The notes beneath the pieces are model-generated. The model had not been told where the DNA came from and ran no database searches. It saw only the letters and a program-made list of their open reading frames with translations. A program made the translations under genes and the position numbers. From NCBI GenBank assembly GCA_013180625.2, contig SNVD02010297.1, positions 310,001-374,000 of the forward strand: a DNA stretch of 64,000 bases, given 5' to 3'. The stretch is from Boswellia sacra. Its lineage: Eukaryota; Streptophyta; Magnoliopsida; Sapindales; Burseraceae. This document shows, piece by piece, positions 13,689 through 25,111 of this stretch. Every line of letters begins with the position of its first letter. Positions within the stretch are counted from its first letter, which is position 1.

Positions 13689-13826
13689 TACCTTGATTAA
13701 CGTAAGCCATGTGCTAAGGCTCTCAATTAGCTTCAAAATGATATATTACATATTACGTGTTACCTTCATTAACGCAAACCATGTCCTAAGGCTCTCAATT
13801 AGCTTCAAAATGATATATTTCGTGCC
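13689..13826. repeat. Tandem duplication of about 70 bp
   Basis: Copy 1 (13689-13760) and copy 2 (13761-13826) share 'aaggctctcaattagcttc' and flanking blocks with a few substitutions. Copy 2 is shorter at its end. No coding role is visible. Confidence 0.85.
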
Positions 13827-14668
13827 TAAAACAGGCATCATAGAGAACGTTTGTGGACTCTAGAAGGCAAAATTAATGTCTATTTACAATATTTTTATCA
13901 TTATTTTGGCATTAATGTTCTACATCAATAATCGTACTAATAAATTTATGTCATATATATTCACTTTCAATATTGTTGATTGTGTTCAAAAAAGAAATCT
14001 TTGTTGTGAAATCAACAAAATGATATGAATTCTTTATTTCTGGTCTCATAACTAATGTGATGTAGGCTAGAAACTCTATTATTGTATTTAGAGTCAATTT
14101 CACAAACCTCTCGTAAGATTTGGCTAAATCTCAATTCCACATACCTCCTCTTTCCATTAAGAATAGTTAAAATTTCATTAAATAAAATATAAATTTTCTA
14201 AATTATCCATGATTGACTATTAAAAAATATTTAAAATTTAAAGTACTAAAAAAAAAATAAAACTTGAAACTTGCTAACAGTTTTCTATCAGCCACTACCG
14301 AAGAATTTAAAAAAAAATTATTACCACAATAAATGATACATAAATTTAAAAAACAAATTATTAAACAAATATACATGAAAATCATTTATTAAAATATTGA
14401 AATAATAAAAAATTTATCGCGTTTGCATATAAAAAATTATCTTATTAGCAGTAGGGATTGATCTTCAGCCATGTGTGATATGGTAAAACCTCGTATTAAG
14501 TCTGTCAAGATAATTTTTTTTTTTAAATTTTCTAACTCCAATTTTTTTGTTATTTCAAAATTTTGAATATTTTATATAGGCAATTAAGAATAATTTAAAA
14601 AATTTATATTTTTTGATAAAATTTTTTAACTATTCTTAATATAGAATCAAGACACGTAGATTTTCAAA

Positions 14669-14861
14669 AGAGTAATACTACTCTTATAAACTAATTATAT
14701 AAACTTACATATACAAACTTATGTAACATCATTGTATGATCATCACATTACTCATCTTAATTAATATAATTTATTATTATTTTTTATTCATTCCATTATA
14801 TCATATCATATCAGATTATATGAATAAAATTATATAATTAATTTATAAGAATAATATTTTT
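14669..14861. mobile_element. Candidate MITE of the same family as 13131-13293
   Basis: The left end (agagtaatactactctta, continuing to ctaattatataa) is matched by the reverse complement of the right end (aatattattcttataa, continuing to ttaattatataa), giving roughly 30 bp of imperfect terminal inverted repeat. It is about 190 bp and non-coding, and lies just outside the copia element that starts at 14953. Confidence 0.65.
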
Positions 14862-14997
14862 TTAAATTAGGAGTGGGCCGTAAGATTTCGGCAAACATAA
14901 AAAATATTAGTGGAATTGACACTTCTATTGATCACGTATGTAATGATTATGGTATTGACTCAGGTAGGTATGGCAACCCGAGAGAGGGGGGGGGGGG

Positions 14998-16526
14998 TGA
15001 CACATCCGAAAAAGGATTGTCTCCCAAATATAGGAGTGTCGAAGTAATAAAACCCGGTGAGACCGGGGGTCGATCCACGAGGAAGGGAATTTAAGCGTTA
15101 CAAATTATAAGCTAAACAAATGTGATATGGATGATTCAAAGAGGTGACATGATAATATCAACAAGTTTGTAAGATGGTAGGTGGTATTACCGACCATTCA
15201 AATATAAAACAAAAAGTAAGAGGAGGTAAAACCATCAATGGAAATAGGTGGTATAACCAACTATAGTAAATTAAAGAACAATTTCATAAGGTGGTAGAAC
15301 CTACCATAGTAAATAAAATAAAAAGTTCATAAACAATAGAATAATTAAAATACAAGAGGAATTAACACAATAACAATGAAGGCTAAGGTTAGGGGATCCG
15401 CCCTTGATATTTCAAATAATGATAATTAACCCATTTTAGTTATATGAATTATATTTGTTTCATTACCAATATTTATACCACTTCTTGTAAATGGGTTCAA
15501 GCATCCAATGTGCCAATCACCATATGTCTACAACAAATCAAGGTTCCTAACTAGATTCGTGTCGGTAAGGAAGAACCATACATCATCTAGAAAGGATCCA
15601 AGCATTTGATGTGCCAAGGATTGTCGACAATGGATCAAGACCTCCACTTTACGAGTGGTGTCAAGATTGATTAAGAAAGTAAATGTAACTCATATAAAAT
15701 AAACAACATAAGATTAAGATTATTAGGCACATATTAAGGGTTAGAGAATCATTATTCTCATATCAAGGGTTTCACCCTTTCACCTTAGCAAAAGAGAAAT
15801 TAGAAGAACATTATAAGAGAAAGAAAATAAAATGCAAGAAAAAGAAAATTCATTAATAACATAAACACACAAATACAAAACAAGATCCTAGCCAAAGCCA
15901 AAATGATCCAGCCAAGGCCAAGATGCCCTAATGGGTCACAAGGCACCTCTATTTATAGATACATCCAGGGGCAAACTTGTCAAATTACAAGGGCATAATT
16001 GTCAAATATTAGTTGTAAATATCTTTGACAATTGGGATCATTAGGCACCGACTTTGACCATCAATTTTGACATTGAAATGTTGAGAATTTTAATCACATG
16101 TCTTCATGAAAGTTATAGATATTTCTCTCAGATTTCTAGAACATATTGATTTGCACAATTTGGATACGTATTTTGAGAGATACGGTCCAAATACAGAGGT
16201 CTGGTCAGACTGGGCCGAGCCTGTAGATGGGTTCACTTCAAGCCCAATTTTGGTCCACTAAGAGCCCGAATTTGATGATACTTGTGGAATGCAATCTTGT
16301 AGATAATTGAATCAGCTTTCCAAAACATTAAGATTTGCACCATTCTGATCTATAAATAGAGAGTTATGCCTATTTTACCGAACCTGTAACAAAACCAAAA
16401 TTAAGAGGAATTAATTCCAAAGATGCAAATGCTACAAATATGCTTAAGTTGAGGAATTTAATGACACTATTAATGCAGTATGATGAACTAAACTCTTATT
16501 AAACATGCATATTTAAGTGTTCATCA
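14998..16526 (-). mobile_element. Solo LTR nested in the 3' LTR of element A
   Basis: This 1529-bp insertion begins TGACACATCC and ends TTCATCA on plus, so it has TG...CA termini. Runs of G flank both sides (14993-14997 and 16527-16531), which fits a 5-bp duplication inside the G tract that is unbroken in the other LTR (23017-23023). A TATA box (TATAAATAGAGG on minus) near 15950 puts its promoter on the minus strand. It holds no pol sequence, primer binding site or second LTR, so it is a solo LTR. The family was not identified. Confidence 0.85.
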
Positions 16527-16821
16527 GGGGGGTGGGGCGAATTGGGTTTTTATTTATAAAAACGGATTTAGAAAACTTTTCTTGAAAGATCAAAATTATT
16601 TAACTCTTTCTTTGAGAATAAAGGTGAAGAAGATGAAAATAGAATGCAATCAAGAGAATAGCAATAAAAAACAATCACAAGTGCAAGTAAACATAAAGAG
16701 GATAGGGATAGAGAGAGTGCAAACTCAATTTATGTGGTTCGGCAAACCTTGCCTACGTCCACGAGTTGTAGAAATCTTTACAACTTGCTTGTTGAATAAT
16801 CTCACCAAGACTTTTTCGTTC

Positions 16822-17025
16822 AACCCTTGATAACACCACACCAAGAGTTCTTCTTGATGAACAACCTCATCAAGGCAACTTCCTTCAAATCTTGATAACA
16901 CCACACCAAGAGTTCTTCTTGATGAACAACCTCACCAAGGCAACTTTCTTCAACCCTTGATAACACCACACCAAAAGTTCTTCTTGATGAACAACCTCAC
17001 CAAGGCAACTTCCTTCAACTCTTGA
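16822..17025. repeat. 65-bp minisatellite in the 3' LTR of element A
   Basis: About three copies of a 65-bp unit containing 'ttgataacaccacacca' and 'gatgaacaacctcacc'. The same array occurs in the other LTR at about 23340-23535. The unit is an LTR-internal repeat and not a CRISPR: there are no unique spacers. Confidence 0.9.
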
Positions 17026-18264
17026 TAACACACAATAAGAGTTCTCTCAAGGATAACTATTATCCTTTACAAGAATATCTCATTCTCACCACAATACAAG
17101 AACAAAGATAATTTTTACAACAAAAGTATTACTCTCTTCAAAGAGTAGATAAAGAATATAAAAGCTCTATAGACTTGATATTTCTCCTGCTTTTTACTTG
17201 ATAAAATGCTTCTCTTGCTCTTACCGAATGCATGGGAGAAGGGCTCCTTTTATAGGCAAATGGGATGAACTTAATCAAGTGAAGACACCAACTCCAAATT
17301 TTCTACCCACCATAAAAACTAAAATTTTTCTACCATTGTTGTCAATGTTCTGTTTGAAATTTGAAAATCTGCAAAACATAAAAAATCTGGAAAATTGAAT
17401 AAGCTTTCCAACGCATCAAGAACCAAGTCATTTGGATATCTCTAGCTCAAGATATGGCCAAAACACCATTCAGTACTTATGTAACTTGATTTTTCTTCCA
17501 TGTGTCAGTCCATCGACTTGAATGTGTATTATGTTGGCCTTCTGTTTAAAATTTGAATTTCTTCAAAAAATATGAAATCTGCTCCATTGAGTCATATTTC
17601 CAATGCCATAAGAATCAAGTCATTTGAATATCTCTAACTCAAGATATGGATAAAACATCATTCGGTGCTCAAATGAGTTGATTTTTCTTCTCTGTGTCAA
17701 TCCACCGAATTGCATGTCAATTATGTCGGCCTTTCGTTTGAAATCTAAATTTCTTCAAAACATATGAAATGTGCTTTATTAAGTTATCTTTCCAATTCCA
17801 CAAGAATCAAGTCATTTTGAGTTTTCTATCTCAAGATATGTCTAAAAGAGTATTCGGTGCTCATGTTAGCTACTTCCATTTGTCTTTCAACTTGCATGAT
17901 GATTTGGACAACCTTACACTTGAAATTTGAATTTCTTTAAAACATATAAAATGTTATAAATTAAGTAAGCTTTCCAAAGGCTCAAGAATCACGTCATTTG
18001 AACATTTGTAGAGAAATATATGACCAATTGATTGAACATTACTCATGTGTCACATTCCTTGAATCAAACCTTGTTCTTAAACTTTGGTGCCTTTAACATG
18101 TAGTATTCTCCTTAGCTTCAACACTTCATTTTAATAAGCCTCTTCTTGATTTTAAAATTATTTCAATGATCTTATTCTTGCACATAAATAAACATGTTAG
18201 TAAATCTCAATTAATTAATGTGTATTGTTATCATCAAAATTATCATGTAACCTTAAGGCTAACA

Positions 18265-18280
18265 ATCTCCCCCTTTTTGA
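18265..18280 (-). other. Polypurine tract of element A
   Basis: The minus strand reads tcaaaaagggggagat directly before the 3' LTR start TGTTAGCC. This is the expected plus-strand primer site of a copia element. Confidence 0.9.
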
Positions 18281-18513
18281 TGATGACAAACCATTGATTG
18301 CTTTAAAATATAATCTAAAATCAAGAATGAAAATAAAATCAACAATAAGCAAAAATAGAGCAATTGTTATGAATATAAGCAAACCATCCAAACCATCCAT
18401 TTCTCCCCCTTTTGTTATCATAAAAAAGATGTAGTCAAATTAATTACTCCCCCTAAATATATTCTCTCCCTTAACATATGCTACCATTTACAGATTATCA
18501 TATAAAAGAAAAA
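18281..18513. other. Short 3' untranslated part of element A
   Basis: About 230 bp between the RNase H stop and the polypurine tract. It contains no open frame of note, so this copy has no env-like third ORF. Confidence 0.6.
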
Positions 18514-20600
18514 TTAAGACATATCCAACATGCCTAATTCTCTTCTAATTATGTAAAATCTATCTTGACTAAGGGGTTTAGTAAATATATCGGCTAATTG
18601 TTTATCGGTGGGAACAAATTCTAAAAAAATATTACCTTTTTGCACATGATCTCTAATAAAATGATGTCTAATCTCTATATGCTTAATGTTAGAGTATTGT
18701 ATGAGATTTTTTGAAATGTTGATGGCACTTGTATTGTCACATTTGATGGGAATATGATCAAATACCACACCATAATCTTTTAAAATTTGTTTCATCTAAA
18801 GAGATTGTGCACAACAACTTTCTACTGTAATATACTCGGTTTCTGCGGTTGATAAGGCAACAGAATTTTGTTTTCTACTAAACCATGAGACTAATGCATG
18901 TCCTAGAAAATGGCAAGAGCCACTAGTGCTCTTTCTATCAAAAAGACTTCCAGCAAAGTCCGCATCGAAATAACTAATTAGATCAAAATTATCACGCTTA
19001 GGATACCAAAATCTAGATTTATGGTTCCAAGAAGATATCTAAATATCCTTTTAACAGTCTTAAGGTGAGATTCCTTTGGACAAGATTGAAATCTAGCACA
19101 CATAGACACACTAAACATAATATCAGGTCTACTAGCAGTTAAATACAAAAGAGAGCCAATCATACATCGATATTTTATTACCTTAACATCTTTTCCTTTC
19201 TCATCTTTGTCAAGCTTGGTTAATGTACCCATAGGTGTTTTATATGTCCTTGAATTATCCATGCCAAACTTCTTGAGAAGATCTCTTGTGTATTTAGCTT
19301 GATTAATGAAGATCCCATCTATTGATTGCTTGATTTGAAGTCCAAGGAAGAAATTTAATTCTCCCATTAAGCTCATTTCAAATTCTTGTTGCATGCACTT
19401 GGAAAATTCCTCACACATAGAGACATTAGTAGCACCAAATATAATATCATCAACATAGATTTGAACAATTAATAAATCATCATTTTTTGTTTTAACAAAA
19501 AGAGTAGTATCAACTTTTTTCATTTCGAAACCATTATCAATGAGAAATTTGCTCAATCTATCATACCATGCTCTTGGTGCTTGTTTCAAGCCATAAAGTG
19601 CCTTTTTGAGTTTGAAAACATGGTTTGGAAATCATGATTTTAAAAACCAAGAGGTTGCTCTACATATACTTCCTCCATAATGTAACCATTTAAAAATGCA
19701 CTTTTGACATCCATTTGATATAATGTAAAATTTTTATAACATGCAAATGCACACAAAATTCTAATTGATTCTAATCTAGCAACCGGTGCAAAGGTTTCCT
19801 CATAATCAATACCTTCTTCTTGATTGTATCCTTGAGCAACAAGTCTAGCTTTGTTTCTAATAATGGTGCCATTTTCATCTACTTTATTTCTAAAAATCCA
19901 TTTAGTGCCTATAATAGAATGATTTTTGGGTCTACGGACTAATTCTCAAACTTGATTTCTCTCAAATTGATTTTAATTCTTTTTGCATAGCTAAAATCCA
20001 ACTTTCCTCATTTTTGGCTTCTTTAAAAGATTTTGGTTCAAATTGAGGGACAAATGCAAAATGATTACAAAAGTTCCTAAAAGAAGATCTAGTTCTTATA
20101 CCTTGTAATGGTTCGCCAATAATGAGATCTTTTACGGTGAACTTTTACATACCTTCATTCCTTTGATAATTCTTGGGAAGAATCAATTACTTCCTCAAGC
20201 TTTTTTTGTTGAAGTTGTAATTCATCTTGGCTCTTTTCATCAAGCATTGATTCCTTGATTTGCTTTTCTACCTCAACAATATCATAATCTAAATTCTTTG
20301 AAGAAATCACATTAGTTTCATCAAATTCAACATGCATAGATTCTTCAATAGTAAGACACTTTTTGTTAAAAACTCTATATACTTTACTATGGTTAGAGTG
20401 GCCAACAAAAATTCCAACATCAGCTTTTGCATCAAATTTTTGAGGTTATCCTTGGTGTTTAAAATAAAACATTTACATCCAAAAACTTTAAAAAATCCAA
20501 TGTTGGGTTTTCTTCCTTTCCAAAGTTCATAAGGAGTTTTCTTTATTAAAGCTCTAATATGGACTATATTCATTATAAAGCATGCAATATTAACGGCTTT
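18514..20600 (-). pseudogene. Element A pol, part 2: integrase C-terminus, reverse transcriptase, RNase H
   Basis: Read on minus. The integrase C-terminal part (about 20573-20307, with TPYELWKGRKPN) is followed by reverse transcriptase, which begins near 20070. RT motif [12 protein letters not shown] near 19715, keeps its Asp. RT motif C is YVDD within 18978-19589. RNase H ends the frame (18795-18514, with CDNTSAINISKNL and FTKPL). A frameshift near 19620, another near 20570-20600, and stop codons near 19945 and 18795 interrupt the frame. These breaks mean no full polyprotein can be made. Confidence 0.9.
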
Positions 20601-20603
20601 GGC

Positions 20604-21365
20604 CTAAAAATATTTTGACAAATAATTTTCAAGTAACATGATCCTAGCCATTTCTTGGATAGTCCTATTTTTCCTCTCAATAACACCATTTTGTTGTGGT
20701 GTTTTAGGTGCAGAAAAATTATGTTCAAAACCATTTTCATCACAAAGATTTTCAAATGCAACATTGTCTACTTCACCACCATGATCACTCCTAGTGGACA
20801 CAATAGAATACCCTTTTTGATTTTGGACTCTTTTTGCAAATTTTGAAAAAGCTTGTATGGCCTCATTTTTAGTTTTCAAGAATAATACACAAGTGAATCT
20901 TGAATTATCATCCACAATAACAAAAACATAATACTTTCCACCAAGGCTTTGAGTTCTTGATGGTCCAAATAAATCCAAATGAAGTAATTGTAGAGGTTTA
21001 TTTGTTGAAATAAATTTCTTATGTTTAAAAGAAATTCTCACTTGTTTTCCAAATTGACAAGCATCACAAATCTTATCCTTTTCAAATTTTATTTTTGGAA
21101 TACCATCAACTAAATCATTTTTAGAAATTTTTGAAATTGTGTCCATGCTAGCATGACCTAATCTTCTATGCCATAACCAAGCATCATGATTAACAATGAA
21201 ACAATTTTCTACATGATCATTAACATCAATATCAATTGTATAAATATTACCACATCTATTACCAACAAATAATGTCTTATTGTTACTAACATCCTTAATC
21301 ACATTTCTATTAGGCTCAAAAGTAACAAAATATCCATTATTACACAATTGACTAATACTAATCAA
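20604..21365 (-). pseudogene. Element A pol, part 1: GAG-pre-integrase and integrase core
   Basis: An open frame of 253 codons on minus. The HHCC zinc site is visible as WHRRLGH with CDACQFGK. The DDE core is represented by DLFGPS, RSDHGGE and NGVIERKNR, so the three acidic residues appear intact. Frameshifts separate it from the protease upstream and from the rest of integrase downstream (near 20600). Confidence 0.92.
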
Positions 21366-21374
21366 TGATGTTTC

Positions 21375-21560
21375 AAACCATGAACAAGAGGTGAAGAAGG
21401 GTTACCAATATCACCATGTCCGATTACCCTTCCTTTGGCATTATCACCGAAGGTCACATATCCTTCTTTCTTCATGATTAATCTTGAGAACTTGGAGGCA
21501 TCTCCGGTCATATGCCTTGAGCATCCGCTATCTAAGTACCACTTGTGTTTGCCACTTCTT
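21375..21560 (-). pseudogene. Element A aspartic protease
   Basis: The minus strand encodes DSGCSRHMTGD, with the catalytic Asp-Ser-Gly codons at 21532-21524. It then runs through a FGD...GRVIGHG block to a stop close to 21375. The active-site Asp is kept, but the frame is separated from both gag and integrase. Confidence 0.85.
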
Positions 21561-21629
21561 TGTTTCTATAATCAATATTCAAAGAGAGACTTTTTGGTAC
21601 CCAAATGTTCTTGGGTCCTTGGGGGTTAG

Positions 21630-22934
21630 TTATGGTACTTTTTGGAACCATATTTGTTTCAAATTAGGATTTTTCTTAATATAGCAAGAATACACTTTGT
21701 TTCTTTTACTTCCACAATAAGTACATGAATGATTAGGATTATTCCTAGAAGATGCATGAACAAAATAGTTTTTAAAATAGTTTTGAGTTTTATGAGTTTT
21801 ATATCCTAACCCTCTTTTATCAAAAACACGCCTTTGGTTTTGTAACATAGAGTTCAAATTTTTTATGCTTTTTATAAAACTATCAACAATATTTCTTAAG
21901 TCATTATTTTTCTTTTTCAAAATAACATTTTCTTTCTCCAATTTATCAAAATCCTTTTGTTTTAAAATCTCATTTTCAGTTTTTAATAAATGTATTTGAT
22001 TTTCCAAACTTTCAAAATCTTTTTGCTTTAAAATTTCCTTTTCATTTTCTAAAGCTTCATTTATTTCCACCAACTCTTCTAATTGAGATAACATGATTTT
22101 TGACTTCTTTTTGAAAGCATTGATTTTTGAATTTTGCTTATCAACTTGCACATGTAAATTTTGGAATGCTTCAAATAATTCATCATATGAAAGTTTAGGA
22201 TCATAGTTTCGAATACTTACCTCATCTTCTCTTAAAGCCATAAAGCACATGTTTGCCACTTCGCAATCTTCTTCATTCTCCTTCAAGGTGATTTCATGAG
22301 TCATGAGAGAACCCATAAGTTCTTCTAATGGCAATTTGATGAGATCCTTTGCTTCTCGAATTGCCGTCACTTTTGGCTCCCAAGATTTTGGTAAACACCT
22401 AAGAATCTTTCTCACCATTTCAACATTAGAATAAGATTTACCAAGAGATTTCAAACCATTGACAATATCCGTATATCAAGTAAACATTTCAGAAATTGAT
22501 TCATCCGATTTCATCTTAAAAAGTTCATAACTATGAACTAGCATACTAATTTTGGATACTTTAACTTGACTAGTTTCTTCATGAGTTACCTCAAGTGTGT
22601 GTCATATTTCTTATGCCGTAGAACAAGTAGATATTCTATTAAACTCATTTCTATCTAGAGCACAATACAACACATTCATAACTTTAGCATTCAAACTCAA
22701 TTTCTTTTTATCATCTTCACTAAACTCTTTAGGTTCTTTAAGCATGCATTCCCCATTTTCAATTTTGGTAGGAACAAAGGGTCCTTCCAAAATAATAGAC
22801 CACAAATCATAATCAAAAGATTTCAAGAAAATACTCATTCTAGTTTTCCAATAAGAGTAATCACTTCCATTAAAAAATTGAGGTCTAGAGATAGAAAATC
22901 CCTCAACATATGAAGTTGAATTAAAAGTTGCCAT
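21630..22934 (-). pseudogene. Element A gag
   Basis: Starts at the ATG at 22934, about 40 nt after the primer binding site. The first part (22934-22611, with RPQFFNGSDYSYWKTRM) is a typical copia gag N terminus. A stop near 22611 and a gap to 22454 break it. The second part (22454-21630) holds the gag core, a long Lys/Glu coiled coil and a zinc-knuckle sequence. In that knuckle the usual CX2CX4HX4C His is replaced by Asn (CTYCGSKRNKVYSC). Confidence 0.88.
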
Positions 22935-22975
22935 AGCTCAAAAATCGATTAAGATTTAAAAAATTGACCAACCTT

Positions 22976-22987
22976 GCTCTGATACCA
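22976..22987 (-). other. Primer binding site of element A (initiator Met tRNA)
   Basis: The minus strand reads TGGTATCAGAGC two bases after the 5' LTR. This is complementary to the 3' end of plant initiator methionine tRNA, the usual primer of copia elements. Confidence 0.95.
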
Positions 22988-22989
22988 CT

Positions 22990-25044
22990 TGTTGACCCAG
23001 GTATGGCAACCCAAGAGGGGGGGTGAATTGGGTTTTTATTTATCAAAATGGATTTAGAAAACTTTTCTTTGAAGATCAAAATTATTTAACTCTTTCTTTG
23101 AGAATAAAGGTGAAGAAGATGAAAATAGAATGCAATCAAGAGAATAGTAATAAAGAACAATCACAAGTGCAAGTAAACATAAAGAGGATAGGGATAGAGA
23201 GAGTGTAAACTCAATTTATGTGGTTCGGCAAACCTAGCCTACGTCCACGGGCTCCTAGCTTCACGAGCTAAGCTTTCCACTAAGTTGTAGAAATCTTTAC
23301 AACTTGCTTGATGAACAACCTCATCAAGACTTTTTCGTTCAACCCTTGATAACACCACATCAAGAGTTCTTCTTGATGAACAACCTCACCAAGGCAACTT
23401 TCTTCAACTCTTGATAACATCACACCAAGAGTTCATCTTGATGAACAACCTTACCAAGGCAACTTTCTTCAACTCTTGATAACACCACACCAAGAGTTCA
23501 TCTTGATGAACAACCTCACCAAGGCAACTTTCTTCAAAATTATTTAACTCTTTCTTTGAGAATAAGGATGAAGAAGATGAAAATAGAATTCAATCAAGAG
23601 AATAGCAATAAAGAACAATCACAAGTGCAAGTAAACATAAAGATGATAGGGATAGAGAGTGCAAACTCAATTTACGTGGTTCGGCAAACCCTGCCTACGT
23701 CCACGGGCTCCTAGTTCCACGAGCTAAACTCTCTACTAAGTTGTAGAAATCTTTACAACTTGCTTGATGAACAACCTTATCAAGAAAACTTCTTTGAACT
23801 CTTGATAACACACAACAAGAGTTCTCTCAAGGATAACTATTATCCTTTACAAGAAAATCTCACTCTCACCACAATACAAGAACAAAGATAATTTTTACAA
23901 CAAAAGTATAACTCTCTTCAAAGAGTAGATAAAGAATATAAAAGCTCTCTAGACTTGATATTTCTCTTGCTTTTTGCTTGATAAAATGCTTCTCTTGCTC
24001 TTACTGAATGCATGGGAGAAGGGCTCCTTTTATAGGCAAATGGGATGAACTTAATCAAGTGAAGACACCAACTCTAAATTTTCTGCCCACCATAAAAACC
24101 GAAATCTTATCTACCATTTTTCTCAATGTTTCGTTTGAAATTTGAAAATATGCAAAACATAAAAGATCTGGAAAATTGAATAATATTTTCAACGCATCAA
24201 GAACCAAGTCATTTGGATATCTTTAGCTCAAGATATGGCCAAAACACCATTCGGTGCTCATGTGACTTGATTTTTCTTTCATGTGTCAGTCCACCAACTT
24301 GCATGTGTATTATGTTGGCCTTCTGTTTAAAATTTGAATTTCTTCAAAGAACATGAAATCTGCTTCGTTGAGTCATATTTCCAATGCCACAAGAATCAAG
24401 TCATTTGGATATCTATAACTCAAGATATGGGCAAAATATCATTCGGTGCTCAAATGAGTTGATTTTTCTTCTCTGTGTCAGTCCACCGAATTACATGTCA
24501 ATTATGTTGGCCTTCTGTTTGAAATCTGAATTTCTTCAAAACATATGAAATATGATTCATTAAGTCCTCTTTCTAATGCCATAAGAATCAAGTCATTTTG
24601 AGTTTTATAGTTCAAGATATGTCCAAAAGAGTATTCGGTACTCATGTCAGTTGCTTCCATTTGTCTTTCAATTTACATGATAATTTGGACAACCTTACAC
24701 TTGAAATTTGAATTTCTTTAAACATATGAAATGTTATAAATTGAGTAAGCTTTCCAAAGGCTTAAGAATCACATTATTTGGACATTTGTAGAGAAATATA
24801 TGACCAATTGTTTAAACATTACTCATGTGTCGTATTCCTTGAATCAAACCTTGTTCTTCAACTTTGGTGCCTTTAACATGTAGTCTTCTCCTTAGCTTCA
24901 ACACTTTATTTTAATAAGTCTCTTCTTGATTTTATAATTATTTCAATGATCTTACTCTTGCACATAAATAAACATGTTAGTAAATCTCAATTAATCAATT
25001 TGTATTGTTATCATCAAAATTATCATGTAGCCTTAGGGCTACCA
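22990..25044 (-). repeat. 5' LTR of copia element A (2055 bp)
   Basis: In element orientation it begins TGGTAGCCCTAAGG and ends ...GTCAACA next to the primer binding site. A TATA box (TATAAAAGGAGCCC on minus) lies near 24036. It contains the 65-bp minisatellite and an internal duplication of about 245 bp (23076-23320 and about 23534-23776) that the other LTR lacks, which makes this LTR longer. Confidence 0.9.
23340..23535. repeat. 65-bp minisatellite in the 5' LTR of element A
   Basis: Three copies of the 65-bp unit also seen at 16822-17025, with scattered substitutions. Confidence 0.9.
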
Positions 25045-25111
25045 TATGGTTGTAGAAGTGCCAGAAGATTTATGATACATAAGACAATTATATTTCCATC
25101 GAATCAAACTA

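Larger units (their letters stand above)
14953..18264 (-). repeat. 3' LTR of copia element A, split by a nested insertion
   Basis: In element orientation it begins TGTTAGCCTTAAGG after the polypurine tract. Its far end (14953-14997, starting tattgactcagg where the other LTR has tgttgacccagg) is separated from the main body (from 16527) by the solo LTR at 14998-16526. The net LTR is about 1.78 kb. It carries the same TATA box near 17259 and three copies of the 65-bp minisatellite unit. Confidence 0.9.
14953..25044 (-). mobile_element. Ty1/copia LTR retrotransposon, element A (decayed)
   Basis: A complete but mutated LTR element reads on the minus strand. Both outer edges are flanked by TATGG (14948-14952 and 25045-25049), a perfect 5-bp target duplication. 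In element order it has 5' LTR 25044-22990, primer binding site 22987-22976, gag, protease, integrase, reverse transcriptase, RNase H, polypurine tract, and 3' LTR 18264-14953. The pol order (integrase before RT) defines copia. Gag and RNase H resemble the SIRE/Maximus group, but no extra ORF lies between RNase H and the polypurine tract. Stops and frameshifts break gag and pol, so it is not autonomous. Removing the nested solo LTR and its duplicated 5 bp leaves about 8.56 kb. Confidence 0.93.

Noticed and set aside
16822..17025. Possible CRISPR-like array of 65-bp repeats
   Set aside because: The repeats abut with no unique spacers, lie in a plant retrotransposon LTR, and recur in the sister LTR.
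22976..22987. tRNA-like match (tggtatcagagc) as a possible tRNA gene
   Set aside because: It is only a 12-base primer binding site next to an LTR; there is no cloverleaf around it.
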